Origin: Azoarcus sp. DD4
GTDB taxonomy: Bacteria > Pseudomonadota > Gammaproteobacteria > Burkholderiales > Rhodocyclaceae
Assembly: GCF_006496635.1 (NCBI RefSeq)
Contig: NZ_CP022958.1
Location: 4,154,001 to 4,218,000 of the forward strand
DNA: 64,000 nucleotides
Direction: 5' to 3'
Positions 26,274-35,076 of this stretch are shown piece by piece. The notes below the pieces were generated by a model. It had not been told where the DNA came from. It saw nothing but the letters and a program-made list of their open reading frames with translations, and searched no databases. How positions within the stretch are numbered: position 1 is the first letter of the stretch; each line of letters opens with the position of its first letter. The translations under genes were made by a program, and so were the position numbers.

Positions 26274-27152
26274 TCAGGGACTGACGCGCACCGTCAGCCC
26301 CCGTTGGCGCAGGCATTCGCCTATCGCTTCCAGTTCCTCCGCAGACAGCGGCTCCAGATGGCCGGCTTCCGGTTGCATCGACGGCCTCGCAATGCCGTAC
26401 AGCAAAACCCCCTGCAGCTTGCCGACACCCGCCTCTTCGAGCACGCCCAGATAGGCTTCAAGCGCAGCCTCGTCGGGTGCCTCGCCGTCCCAACGGAACA
26501 TGCAGGTCTGCACCCAGGTGGGACACAAGGCGCAACTTTGCGCCAGATGACGTGCAACCGCCTCCGGCTCCAGCCGCACGCCATTGATGCGCTCGATCGC
26601 GTCGGGCGTTCCGGCATCGACCTTGAACCACACCTCGCCCCCGGCCTCCCCCAGCCGGCGCACGCCGTCCTGCACGCGCGACTGCGCCATCAGGCTGCCA
26701 TTGGTAATAAGCCGTAGCGGCACCGCATCGCCCCGCTCCCCACTGAGCCCGAATTCGGCCCGCAAGCGGATGGCAAGCGCAATCGCCTCCGGGAACACGG
26801 CCGCACTGGTCGGCTCGCCGTTGCCGGAAAAGGCGATATCGCGTACCACACGCAGCCCCTCCGGCGCATTGCGCGTCAGCCAGTCGCCATGTATCAGCGC
26901 ACCGAGGAACAGGCGCAATTCCTCTTCCAGCAAGGCGAGGTCGATCGGCGGCGCCTTGCCGCGCACCAGCCCGGGAACCTGGCAATACACGCAATGCCAG
27001 TTGCAGGCATTGTTGGGATTCAGGTTGATGCCGACGGAAACGCCGCCGGCGCGCCGCGACAGCACCGGGTAGACGTAAGTCAGACCGGCGAGATCGCGAT
27101 CATGATTGCGGACGGAAAGCTGACCATCTAGCGGTTTGATACTGGAATTCAT
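26274..27152 (-). CDS. Radical SAM protein of unknown substrate
   Basis: A 292-residue enzyme with the 4Fe-4S/SAM motif C-x3-C-x2-C (CNWHCVYC) near residue 52 and the GNGEPT block that binds SAM in MoaA/NifB/PqqE-like enzymes. The C-terminal half has scattered cysteines (SCALCPTWVQTC) but no clear second cluster. It is divergent from queD with 100 bases between; 7-deazaguanine synthesis uses the radical SAM enzyme QueE, but this protein is longer and lacks the short QueE form, so the link is only positional. Confidence 0.8.
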   Translation of the reverse strand: MNSSIKPLDGQLSVRNHDRDLAGLTYVYPVLSRRAGGVSVGINLNPNNACNWHCVYCQVPGLVRGKAPPIDLALLEEELRLFLGALIHGDWLTRNAPEGLRVVRDIAFSGNGEPTSAAVFPEAIALAIRLRAEFGLSGERGDAVPLRLITNGSLMAQSRVQDGVRRLGEAGGEVWFKVDAGTPDAIERINGVRLEPEAVARHLAQSCALCPTWVQTCMFRWDGEAPDEAALEAYLGVLEEAGVGKLQGVLLYGIARPSMQPEAGHLEPLSAEELEAIGECLRQRGLTVRVSP

Positions 27153-27216
27153 CGTGACTTCAGTAACTTGCGGAAAACCGGGGAAGGACGCGCGACGCCG
27201 GCCGTCGCAGCGGCGA

Positions 27217-27225
27217 TGCTATAAT
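27217..27225 (+). promoter_or_regulatory. Extended -10 promoter of queD
   Basis: TGC-TATAAT at 27217-27225 is a perfect extended -10 element with no recognisable -35. It would start transcription near 27232 and leave a leader of about 20 bases, too short for a riboswitch. Confidence 0.6.
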
Positions 27226-27252
27226 CCGCCTCCGTTTCCAAGAGGAATCAAC

Positions 27253-27702
27253 ATGCGCATCACCCGTCGGCTGGAATTCGACGCCGGCCATCGCATTCCG
27301 GACCACGCCAGCCAGTGCCGTCATCTGCACGGACATCGCTACGCCATCGAGATCACGCTTTCGGGTGACATCATCGACGCCGCCGGACAGCCGGTCAATG
27401 GCATGGTGATGGACTTCGGCGACGTCAAGAAGCTTGCCAACGAACATGTCGTCAGCCGCTGGGACCACGCTTTCCTGGTCTATCGCGGCGACACCGCCGT
27501 CGCCGACTTCCTGACCTCGCTGCCCGGCCACAAGACGGTGGTGCTCGACGTCGTACCGACGGCGGAAAACCTCGCCGCCACCGCATTCCGCATCCTCGAT
27601 CCTGTCTATCACGACATCTACGGCAACCACCTGCGCCTGGAGCGGGTACGCCTGTTCGAGACGCCCAACTGCTGGGCGGACGCAGTGCGCGCCGAAGTCT
27701 GA
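27253..27702 (+). CDS. queD: QueD, 6-carboxy-5,6,7,8-tetrahydropterin synthase
   Basis: A 149-residue T-fold enzyme in the pathway to preQ0 and queuosine. Zinc ligands H13, H26 and H28 and the catalytic C22 are in the family arrangement (FDAGH, CRHLHGH). The D-H pair in SRWDHAFL and the final ETPNCWADA block complete the active site. AGAGGAA lies before the ATG at 27253. A strong terminator follows. Confidence 0.94.
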   Translation: MRITRRLEFDAGHRIPDHASQCRHLHGHRYAIEITLSGDIIDAAGQPVNGMVMDFGDVKKLANEHVVSRWDHAFLVYRGDTAVADFLTSLPGHKTVVLDVVPTAENLAATAFRILDPVYHDIYGNHLRLERVRLFETPNCWADAVRAEV

Positions 27703-27725
27703 ATCGCTACGCGACGACTAAAACG

Positions 27726-27752
27726 AAACGGGGGAGCCTGGCTCCCCCGTTT
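27726..27752. terminator. Bidirectional terminator between queD and the desaturase gene
   Basis: A 12-bp stem, AAACGGGGGAGC against GCTCCCCCGTTT, with a 3-base loop. T runs follow on the plus strand and, less cleanly, on the minus strand. It serves the two convergent genes. Confidence 0.9.
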
Positions 27753-27772
27753 TCATTCTCCGAGTACGCGCG

Positions 27773-28942
27773 TCAGAGTGCGTAACGCCGCAGGCGGAGC
27801 GAGAACTCCTGCAACTGCTGGATGCCGCTCTGCTCCGCGCGCACGATCCAGTCGTGCAACTGGCCCAGCAATTGTTCGCGGGTCGCGTTGGAACGTGCCC
27901 AGATCGCGGCCAGTTCCTCGCGCATCGTCACCACCGTCGCCAGCGCCTTGCTGTCCTTGAGCAGCAGTTCGAGCTGCTGCTTCTGGCCGGCCGCAAGGTG
28001 ACGCTCCTCGCCGGACAGTACCCAGCGCTTGAGCGCCTTGGCGTCGAGCACGCTGCCGTGGGTCGCCTTGAGCCGCTCGATCTCTTCCGAGCAGGTCTGC
28101 TTCAGGCTGGCCATGTAGCGGGTCATGACATCATAACGATGGGTGATCACCGCCTGCAGCGTGTCGAAGTCGACCATGCCCTTGGCTTCGCCGAACTTCG
28201 GCAGCGGGATGGTCTTGCGCGCCTTGGCCAGCCGGACGATTTCCATCAGGCGGATGTACATCCAGCCTATGTCGAACTCGTACCACTTGGCAGACAGCTT
28301 GGCCGAAGTGGCAAAGCTGTGGTGATTGTTGTGCAGTTCCTCGCCGCCGATGAGGATGCCCCAGGGGAACAGGTTGGTGGAGGCATCGGTGCAATCGAAA
28401 TTGCGATAGCCCCAGAAATGGCCCAGGCCATTGACCACGCCGGCCGCCCAGAACGGAATCCAGACCATCTGCACAGCCCAGATCGTCAGGCCGATCGGCC
28501 CGAAGCAGATCAGGTTGATGATCATCATCAGCGAGATGCCGACGATGTTGTGGCGATAGACATTGCGTTCGAGCCAGTCGTCGGGCGTGCCGTGGCCGTA
28601 ACGCTGCAGGGTTTCCTGATTCTTTGCCTCGGCCCGGTAAAGCTCGGCACCTTCGAGCAGCACCTTCATGATGCCGCGTGTCTGCGGGCTGTGCGGGTCA
28701 TCGACCGTTTCGCACTTGGCGTGGTGCTTGCGATGGATGGCCGCCCACTCCTTGGTGACCATGCCGGTGGTCAACCACAGCCAGAAGCGGAAGAAATGGC
28801 TCGGAATCGCATGCAGTTCCAGCGCCCGATGCGCCTGGTGACGGTGCAGGAAGATGGTCACCGAAGCGATGGTGATGTGGGTCAGGACGAGGGCGACGAC
28901 GATGTAGCCCCACCACGGGAGATCGAACAACCCGGATATCAT
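27773..28942 (-). CDS. Acyl-CoA (delta-9 type) fatty acid desaturase
   Basis: A 389-residue membrane di-iron enzyme that puts a double bond into fatty acids. The three histidine boxes are HRHQAH, HRKHH and HNNHH, separated by four predicted transmembrane helices. The C-terminal part from about residue 260 is a helical extension beyond the catalytic core. AAGGAAA lies before the ATG at 28942. Betaproteobacteria use such enzymes to adjust membrane fluidity. Confidence 0.92.
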   Translation of the reverse strand: MISGLFDLPWWGYIVVALVLTHITIASVTIFLHRHQAHRALELHAIPSHFFRFWLWLTTGMVTKEWAAIHRKHHAKCETVDDPHSPQTRGIMKVLLEGAELYRAEAKNQETLQRYGHGTPDDWLERNVYRHNIVGISLMMIINLICFGPIGLTIWAVQMVWIPFWAAGVVNGLGHFWGYRNFDCTDASTNLFPWGILIGGEELHNNHHSFATSAKLSAKWYEFDIGWMYIRLMEIVRLAKARKTIPLPKFGEAKGMVDFDTLQAVITHRYDVMTRYMASLKQTCSEEIERLKATHGSVLDAKALKRWVLSGEERHLAAGQKQQLELLLKDSKALATVVTMREELAAIWARSNATREQLLGQLHDWIVRAEQSGIQQLQEFSLRLRRYAL

Positions 28943-29026
28943 GCGATGAAATTTCCTTTCAGAAGAAAAGCTTGACGATTCTACGCGAAGCCCGCAACAG
29001 CACCAACCACATCCCGATGCGCGACG

Positions 29027-30376
29027 TCAAGTTTGTGCCGGCTGCGATGAGACCGGCGCGGTCGCGACCGGTTCCGGCACGGCGCCGAGCAACCTCACCT
29101 CGCGCTGCGGGAAGGGGATGCTGATCCCCTCCGCCTTGAACCGCCGCCACACGGCCATGTTGATGTCGGAAGTGATCTGCAGCGTGCCCTCCTCTGGATC
29201 TGCGATCCAGCAGCCCAACCGCAGGTTGATGCCGTTGTCGCCGAAGCTCGCGAGGAATGCCTTGGGCACCGGGTCCTTCAGCACCCGCGGCTGCTGTAGC
29301 GCAACCTCGATCAGGATGCCCATCGCCCGCTCCAGATCGGCCTCGTAGCCGACCTGGAAGGTCAGCGGCAGCGCCACCTGGCTGTCGCTGAAGGTTTCGT
29401 TCTGCACCACCGAACCCACCAGGGTCTCGTTCGGCACGATGGATTCGACGCCGTTGGCGGCGCGGATCACGGTGTAGCGGGTGGTGATTTCCTTGACAAT
29501 GCCGCGTTCGGTGCCGACGGTGATCAGGTTGCCGATGCGCAGCGAACGGTCGAGCAAGAGGATGAAGCCCGACACATAGTTGGCAGCGATCTTCTGCAGG
29601 CCGAAGCCGAGACCGACGCCAAGCGCACCGCCGAACACCGACAGCGTGGTGAGATCGATCCCGACCATGGGCAGCGCCACCAGCACCGCTACCACGATCA
29701 GCACCGCCCGCAGGACGCGGGCAAGCACCACCCGCAGATTGGAATCCATCCCGACCGCCAGCGCCAGCCGGCGCTCCAGCGCACCGCCCACCCACATCGC
29801 CAGCAGCAGGGTCAGCATTACCATCGCCAGGCCCTGCAGCAGCGTCCACAGCGAGAGCTTCTGGCTGCCCAGCGTGAAGGAAACCGACTCCAGGCTGTCG
29901 ATCACCTCCGGCAGCCAGCCGACGATGTGCAGCGCCACCACCAGCCAGGCGAGCGTCGCGAAGAAGCGTTCGAACGCGCCCAGCCAGCTCGAACGCCCTA
30001 TCGCCTGACGCAAGGTGAACACGACGAAGCGGATCGCCGCCAGCGAGGACAGCAGCGGCACCGCAAGATCGAGCAGCGAGACGTTGTGATAGCGCGCAAG
30101 CACGCCGCGCGCCATCAGCACCAGTAACAGGGCCGACAAGGGAAAGATCACCCGCTTCACGCCATGCTCGCCGAAACGGCGCGCAGCGCTGACGGTGTGC
30201 GTAGCCGCTGCGGCCGCTGCGGCACCGCGGCGCAGCGCGGCGCGCTGTATCAGCCAGCCCAGACCGAGGCAGAGCAGCAGCGTGCCGATCTGCCACAGCA
30301 CGGCGGGCTCCTGCAGGTCGCTCCAGATGTCGCGCAGCAGCTTGGCAAATTCGGCAGAGGTGACGGTGTCCTGCAT
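29027..30376 (-). CDS. MscS-family mechanosensitive ion channel
   Basis: A 449-residue inner-membrane protein with several N-terminal helices and a MscS core. The pore helix region reads FGGALGVGLGFGLQKIAANYVSG and is followed by the beta domain (GDLITVG-like GNLITVGTERG). It is larger than E. coli MscS (286) and belongs to the group with extra N-terminal helices. It releases solutes on hypo-osmotic shock. It starts 2 bases after the stop of the PLD gene, so they form one unit. Confidence 0.92.
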   Translation of the reverse strand: MQDTVTSAEFAKLLRDIWSDLQEPAVLWQIGTLLLCLGLGWLIQRAALRRGAAAAAAATHTVSAARRFGEHGVKRVIFPLSALLLVLMARGVLARYHNVSLLDLAVPLLSSLAAIRFVVFTLRQAIGRSSWLGAFERFFATLAWLVVALHIVGWLPEVIDSLESVSFTLGSQKLSLWTLLQGLAMVMLTLLLAMWVGGALERRLALAVGMDSNLRVVLARVLRAVLIVVAVLVALPMVGIDLTTLSVFGGALGVGLGFGLQKIAANYVSGFILLLDRSLRIGNLITVGTERGIVKEITTRYTVIRAANGVESIVPNETLVGSVVQNETFSDSQVALPLTFQVGYEADLERAMGILIEVALQQPRVLKDPVPKAFLASFGDNGINLRLGCWIADPEEGTLQITSDINMAVWRRFKAEGISIPFPQREVRLLGAVPEPVATAPVSSQPAQT

Positions 30377-30378
30377 CT

Positions 30379-30963
30379 TCAGGGCTTCCAGGGCAAGCGG
30401 GATATCGGTTGGGCCTGCGCACGGTGGCGCCGCCAGTTGTCGCGGTAGCTGCTGGCGAGCGCGCAATGCTCGCGCATCACCAGCATGTTCTCGGCATTGC
30501 GGTTGCGCGCCGACCACGTGAAGTTGTACGAGCCGGTGACGACGGTGCAGCCCGGCCCCTCAGCGTCGGCAATCACCACCTTGTTGTGGGCCGCTGCATA
30601 GCGGGTTTCGAGCGCCACCGGCACACCGGCTTCGAGCAGCCGCGGCAGCGCGTTACCCTTGTCGCGGCGGTTCATCCTGGCGTCGGCCAGTACTTCGACC
30701 GTCACGCCGCGCCGGTGCGCCCGCACCAGCGCATCTGCAATACGCTTGCTGGTAAAGGCATAGGCCTGCACCAGCAGCGAACGGCGCGCGTCGGCGATGA
30801 CGCCGAGCAAGACCTGCTCGGGATCGTCCCAGGGCGAAAAGGCGAGCTCCACCTCGCCCCTGGCCGCGAAGCGCTCGGCGGCCGTCACCGGCGGTGCGGC
30901 TGCCAGTGCGAGCGCCACGAGCGGAAGACTCAACAAGCGGCCCAACGCGGCGACCGGCCGCAT
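30379..30963 (-). CDS. Exported phospholipase D-family protein
   Basis: A protein of about 194 residues with a signal peptide (to about TAAERF) and one PLD domain. The catalytic motif is H-x-K-x4-D (HNKVVIAD) followed by GSYNFTWSA and N-x-EN. Single-HKD proteins of this size are often nucleases (Nuc type) that dimerise. An in-frame ATG at 30978 would overlap the upstream methyltransferase stop by 11 bases; 30963 gives a better signal peptide. It overlaps or abuts its neighbours, indicating an operon with the rRNA methyltransferase and mscS. Confidence 0.85.
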   Translation of the reverse strand: MRPVAALGRLLSLPLVALALAAAPPVTAAERFAARGEVELAFSPWDDPEQVLLGVIADARRSLLVQAYAFTSKRIADALVRAHRRGVTVEVLADARMNRRDKGNALPRLLEAGVPVALETRYAAAHNKVVIADAEGPGCTVVTGSYNFTWSARNRNAENMLVMREHCALASSYRDNWRRHRAQAQPISRLPWKP

Positions 30964-30967
30964 CGGT

Positions 30968-32284
30968 TCAGCCGGCATCGGCTACCCGTTCCAGCACCGC
31001 GGCAAAGAAGCCGTCGGTGTCGTGCTGGCTGGGCGACAGGCGCAGACGATCGCCGGTGGCAAGCTCGACGCCCTGCTTCTGCAGCACCGCCTCGGCACTG
31101 ACCGCGCGGAAGTCCGGATGCGCGGCGAGGAAGGCATCCACCACGCCGTCGTTCTCTTCGGCCAGCAGGCTGCAGGTGGCATAGACCAAGCGGCCGCCCG
31201 GCTTCACCAGCCGCGCCGCAGAAGCGAGGATGGCGCCCTGCTTGAGCACCATCTCGTCCACCGCCGCCGGCGTCTGCCGCCACTTGAGATCGGGATTGCG
31301 GCGCAGCGTACCGAGCCCGCTGCAGGGCGCATCCACCAGCACGCGGTCGGCCTTGCCGGCCAGGCGCTTCACCTTGGCGTCGTTCTCGTGCGCGATCAGC
31401 ACCGGATGCACGTTCGACAGGCCCGCGCGCGCCATGCGCGGCTTGAGCTTGGCCAGGCGCTTTTCCGACACGTCAAAAGCATAGAGCCGGCCGGTCGAAC
31501 GCATCATCGCACCAAGCTGCAGGGTCTTGCCGCCCGCGCCGGCGCAGAAATCGACCACCAGCTCGCCGCGACGCGGCTGCACCAGCAGGCCGAGCAGCTG
31601 GCTGCCTTCGTCCTGCACCTCGACGCTGCCGTCGAGGAAGAGCGGATGCTTCTGCAGGGCGGGCTTGCCGGCCAGGCGTATGGCCTGCGGCGACAACTTC
31701 CCGGCTTCGCAGGGATAACCGCTCTCCGCCAGCGCAGCGGCCGCCTTGTCGCGGTCGGCCTTGAGCACGTTCACCCGCAGGTCGAGCGGCGCCTGACGGT
31801 TGAGACTATGGGCGAGTTCGAGCAGAGCCGTCTCGTCGTGGGTCCGCAGCAGGCGCTCGGCCAGCCAGTCGGGCAGGTCGGCCCGCTCCGCGAGCGAGCC
31901 CTCTTCCAGCGTCGCAGCCTTGATTTCGCCCACCCAGTCGCGTTCAGTAGCGGACACCAGGCCTTCGAACTGACGCATCGGCCAGCCCTCGCCGCGCGCC
32001 AGCCAGGCCAGCAGCAGCTGGCGCGGCGTCGCACGTTCGCCCGCCAGCCGGCGCAACCAGCGCAGGCGGCGAACGATGCCGTAGATGGTCTCGGCCATGA
32101 AACCGCGGTCGCGGTGACCCAGCTCGCGGTTGTCGCGGAAGTAGTGCGACAGCACCGCGTCGGCCGGATGATCGAAGGTGAGCACGGCACCGAGCGCCTG
32201 GGCTGTCTGGATGAGCAGCGCACGCGAGGGCGCGTCGGTGCTGACCGGCTTGTTGACCTGCTTATTGATCGGCTTCTTTTGCAT
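30968..32284 (-). CDS. RsmB/Sun-family RNA cytosine-5 methyltransferase
   Basis: A 438-residue SAM-dependent enzyme. The N-terminal region resembles the NusB-like RNA-binding domain of RsmB, and the C-terminal Rossmann domain has VVDFCAGAGGKT, the DAPCSG motif and the catalytic TCSLL cysteine. RsmB methylates 16S rRNA C967; the exact target here is inferred from family. It begins 10 bases after the DUF3108 gene stop. Confidence 0.88.
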   Translation of the reverse strand: MQKKPINKQVNKPVSTDAPSRALLIQTAQALGAVLTFDHPADAVLSHYFRDNRELGHRDRGFMAETIYGIVRRLRWLRRLAGERATPRQLLLAWLARGEGWPMRQFEGLVSATERDWVGEIKAATLEEGSLAERADLPDWLAERLLRTHDETALLELAHSLNRQAPLDLRVNVLKADRDKAAAALAESGYPCEAGKLSPQAIRLAGKPALQKHPLFLDGSVEVQDEGSQLLGLLVQPRRGELVVDFCAGAGGKTLQLGAMMRSTGRLYAFDVSEKRLAKLKPRMARAGLSNVHPVLIAHENDAKVKRLAGKADRVLVDAPCSGLGTLRRNPDLKWRQTPAAVDEMVLKQGAILASAARLVKPGGRLVYATCSLLAEENDGVVDAFLAAHPDFRAVSAEAVLQKQGVELATGDRLRLSPSQHDTDGFFAAVLERVADAG

Positions 32285-32294
32285 GGGACTCTTT

Positions 32295-33473
32295 TCAGTT
32301 CTGGGGAAGGCTGGCCAGGGGATCGGCCTCTTCCTTCAATTCAATCATCTCTGCCTGTCCGGCAGGTTTGGGAGCATCGCCTTCGTCGGGCGGCGCCAGC
32401 CGCAGGCGGATCGCCTGCTGGTCGAGCACTTCGCCCTTGTCATCCACCATGCGGATACGCACCGGCAGCATGCCGTAGTTGCGCGCCAGCCAGATGTCTA
32501 TGGTGAGCTTGCCGTCCTCGGCCTGCGCGCGCAGGCGCAGGGTTTCGAGGCGGCCGATGGGCAGGCGCAGCGTTTCCTCGCCCACCCGTTCCAGCAGCGC
32601 CACCTTGGCGTCCTTGTTGCTTGCCACGGTAAGCGTAGTCGGCAGTCCGCTGAGGCCGACGATGCCGATCTGATGCCACAGGCTCAGCACGTCCTGGTCG
32701 CCCGGACGGATGTCCGCGGCACGCCGTTCGCGCTCGCCGCGGCGAATGCTGACGCGCCCGGCGGCCCAGTCGAACTCTGCGCTTTCCGGCGCCTTGCCGC
32801 GCTGCTCGACCTGGAAGCGCTGCGGCTTCAGACCCTGCGGCCCGAGTTCGCCTTCGCTGCGCTGCACGTAGTGAAATCCGCGCACCAGCCCGGCCAGCCC
32901 GGTGGTCTGCAGGGTCACCTGCATGGTGTAGCGGCTGTCGTCGTGCGACCACTCGTGCACTGCCTCGCCGACCACGAAAGCGCCCTCGCCCATCGCCACC
33001 CGGAACACGATGCCGCCGTGAGTCGGCCAACCCTCGGAGCTGTAGGTTTCGCCCTCGTCGGCCGCGGCCAGCACCGGCTGAACCGCGGCCGACGCGGGCT
33101 CGGCGGTCGGGCCGGAAACCGGCCCCGCTTCCAGCACAGTTTCACCCGGCGCCGGCAGCATCGTCGGCTCACCCATGTCGACGGGCGCAAGAGCTTCAGC
33201 GGGCGCCGGCCGCGGCCGGGCCACAGCTTCGACCCGCGGCTTGGGTGGGGCTTTCGGCACCAGCTTGGGAGCCGGCGCCTTGGGCAGGGGTGGCGGCTCA
33301 GGCTGCAGCGAGGCCAGCTTGACCGGCATGGGCGGCGCCACCAGCCGCGCCTCCATCACCGGCAACTCGTCGGCCTGATTCGATGCCGGCCATGGCCATT
33401 CGGCCGTGCCGAGCAGCAGCGCGTGGGCGACGACCGAGATCGTCAGGGCCGCGACCATGCCCCGGTTGATCAT
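32295..33473 (-). CDS. DUF3108 protein with TonB-like N-terminus
   Basis: A 392-residue protein with an N-terminal membrane anchor (about 7-25), a long Pro/Ala/Lys-rich stretch (about 45-130) like that of TonB, and a C-terminal DUF3108 beta domain (about 150-370). It should span the periplasm from the inner membrane. The family has no established function. It begins 6 bases after the purN stop, a common betaproteobacterial arrangement. Confidence 0.85.
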   Translation of the reverse strand: MINRGMVAALTISVVAHALLLGTAEWPWPASNQADELPVMEARLVAPPMPVKLASLQPEPPPLPKAPAPKLVPKAPPKPRVEAVARPRPAPAEALAPVDMGEPTMLPAPGETVLEAGPVSGPTAEPASAAVQPVLAAADEGETYSSEGWPTHGGIVFRVAMGEGAFVVGEAVHEWSHDDSRYTMQVTLQTTGLAGLVRGFHYVQRSEGELGPQGLKPQRFQVEQRGKAPESAEFDWAAGRVSIRRGERERRAADIRPGDQDVLSLWHQIGIVGLSGLPTTLTVASNKDAKVALLERVGEETLRLPIGRLETLRLRAQAEDGKLTIDIWLARNYGMLPVRIRMVDDKGEVLDQQAIRLRLAPPDEGDAPKPAGQAEMIELKEEADPLASLPQN

Positions 33474-33479
33474 CGTGGT

Positions 33480-34124
33480 TCAGGCCTCCACCGGCGGAAC
33501 GATGCAACCGCTCGAGGATACCGGCTCGTCGCTGATCCGGACCCGGCCGGATGGGTCGAACCCAAGCCGTCCTTCGGCGAACCAGCGGATGGCCTGCGGA
33601 TAGATTCGGTGTTCCTGCTCCAGCACCCGCGCCGCCAGCCGCGCTTCGTCATCGCCCGGCAGCACCGGCACCACCGCCTGGATCACCACCGGCCCGCAGT
33701 CGAGCGTCGCGGTGACGTAATGCACCGTGGCCCCATGCACGCGCACACCAGACGCCAGCGCATGGCGATGGGTGTGCAGGCCGGGAAAGGCTGGCAGCAG
33801 CGAGGGATGGATATTGAGCAGGCGGCCTTCGTAGCGGCGCACGAAATCTTCGGTCAGCACCCGCATGAAGCCGGCCAGCACCACGAGGTCGGCGCCACGC
33901 GCATCGATCTCGGCGGCCAGTGCGGCATCGAAACCGGCGCGGTCGGCAAAGGCCTTGTGGTCGACAACCGCGACCGGAATGTCGTGCGCGCGGGCGAACG
34001 CCAAGCCAGCGGCATCCGGCCGGTTGCTGATCACCGCGGCAATGCGCACGCCGGGGATCGCGGCCCGGACGATGGCTTCCATGTTGCTGCCGCGCCCGGA
34101 AATGAGAATAACGATGGACTTCAT
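33480..34124 (-). CDS. purN: Phosphoribosylglycinamide formyltransferase
   Basis: A 214-residue enzyme of purine synthesis that moves a formyl group from 10-formyltetrahydrofolate to GAR. It shows the phosphate loop ISGRGSNMEA, the catalytic N-x-H motif in LLNIHPSLLPAF and the essential aspartate in TATLDCGPVV. Length matches the family. It is followed directly by the DUF3108 gene. purM is 12 kb away on the same strand. Confidence 0.96.
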   Translation of the reverse strand: MKSIVILISGRGSNMEAIVRAAIPGVRIAAVISNRPDAAGLAFARAHDIPVAVVDHKAFADRAGFDAALAAEIDARGADLVVLAGFMRVLTEDFVRRYEGRLLNIHPSLLPAFPGLHTHRHALASGVRVHGATVHYVTATLDCGPVVIQAVVPVLPGDDEARLAARVLEQEHRIYPQAIRWFAEGRLGFDPSGRVRISDEPVSSSGCIVPPVEA

Positions 34125-34175
34125 GTCGCGCAGTGGAGAGGTCTTGCGGAGAATGTGTTGTGCGGGCCCGGCGCG

Positions 34176-34895
34176 CTAGCGCACCGGCAGGAAGACCGCG
34201 CTGGCCAGGTTCTGGACCACGCGCGTCACCTTGCGTTCGGTTTTTTCCTCGATCACGTCGGACAGCACCTCCAGCATGCCGATGATGCGTCCGAATTCGC
34301 GCTCGAAGCTGAGATTGCTCACCGTACCGATCTCGTTGGACAGCAACAGCGGCTGGCCCTGGGCATCGCGGGCGGCGGTGAGCTTCCAGGCCGCGATCTC
34401 GACGTTACGGGCTGCATTGTAAAGGTGCTGGGCGTCCAGATCATCCAGTATGTACAACTCCTCACGATCGCCGAAGGCCGTCTGCACCATGCTGGCCAGG
34501 CCGACGACGTAGGCGTGCACCCGGTCGCCGCGGTATTCGGGGTGCAACGCTACCTGCAGTGCCTCGATGTCGCGACGGTAACCGAGCGCTTCGACGCGCC
34601 AGCCGTGATCGCCATCGAAGATGCGGGCGATCGCCGCCTCCATGCTGGCCGCGTCGCCCTTGCGCCACTCGCGCGGATTGCGCTTGTAGAGCTTCTCGGC
34701 CAGTCGCCGCAGGCTGAGGAAGATGCGCTGCTGGGTGGTGTCGGAGTAGCGATTGACGTCGGTCTTGATGAGATGCTGCGGCGCGTAACCCGGCAGGCGG
34801 CCCTGCTTGGGCGCCGTACCGGGCGACGAACAGCCGACGCACACCGACAACGCCACCGCGGCCACCCCCCGGAACATTCCCGGCCTGCCCTCCAT
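34176..34895 (-). CDS. Predicted lipoprotein of unknown function
   Basis: A 239-residue protein with a lipobox (VCVGC, cysteine at about 26). The mature part is mainly alpha-helical, with the conserved-looking HLIKTDVNRYSD and YNAARNVEIAAWKL segments. I do not recognise a named domain. The ribosome site GGGGGAGG lies 4 bases before the ATG at 34895, which fixes the start. It is divergent from mutL. Confidence 0.75.
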   Translation of the reverse strand: MEGRPGMFRGVAAVALSVCVGCSSPGTAPKQGRLPGYAPQHLIKTDVNRYSDTTQQRIFLSLRRLAEKLYKRNPREWRKGDAASMEAAIARIFDGDHGWRVEALGYRRDIEALQVALHPEYRGDRVHAYVVGLASMVQTAFGDREELYILDDLDAQHLYNAARNVEIAAWKLTAARDAQGQPLLLSNEIGTVSNLSFEREFGRIIGMLEVLSDVIEEKTERKVTRVVQNLASAVFLPVR

Positions 34896-35039
34896 ACGCC
34901 TCCCCCTGCGCGCGCAAGGCGCGATCATCGCCGCGCCGCGCGGCGTCTTCTGGTTTGTTTTCGGCAAACATGATAGCGCGGCTGCATGCGCCCGCCGCGC
35001 CGCCGGCAGCCTTCGCCCGTCCCGGCCCGGGTGGCACCG

Positions 35040-35045
35040 TATAAT
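35040..35045 (+). promoter_or_regulatory. -10 element of mutL
   Basis: A perfect TATAAT lies 32 bases before the mutL start. No -35 match is visible in the GC-rich DNA upstream. Confidence 0.5.
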
Positions 35046-35076
35046 CCCTTGCCCGCGCAGCACACCCGGACCGTCC

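Noticed and set aside
27153..27252. preQ1 riboswitch before queD
   Set aside because: The predicted leader is only about 20 bases and shows no preQ1 aptamer pattern.
32178..34973. Open frame of about 931 codons on the plus strand over rsmB-like, DUF3108 and purN genes
   Set aside because: It crosses several well-supported minus-strand genes and has shadow composition only.
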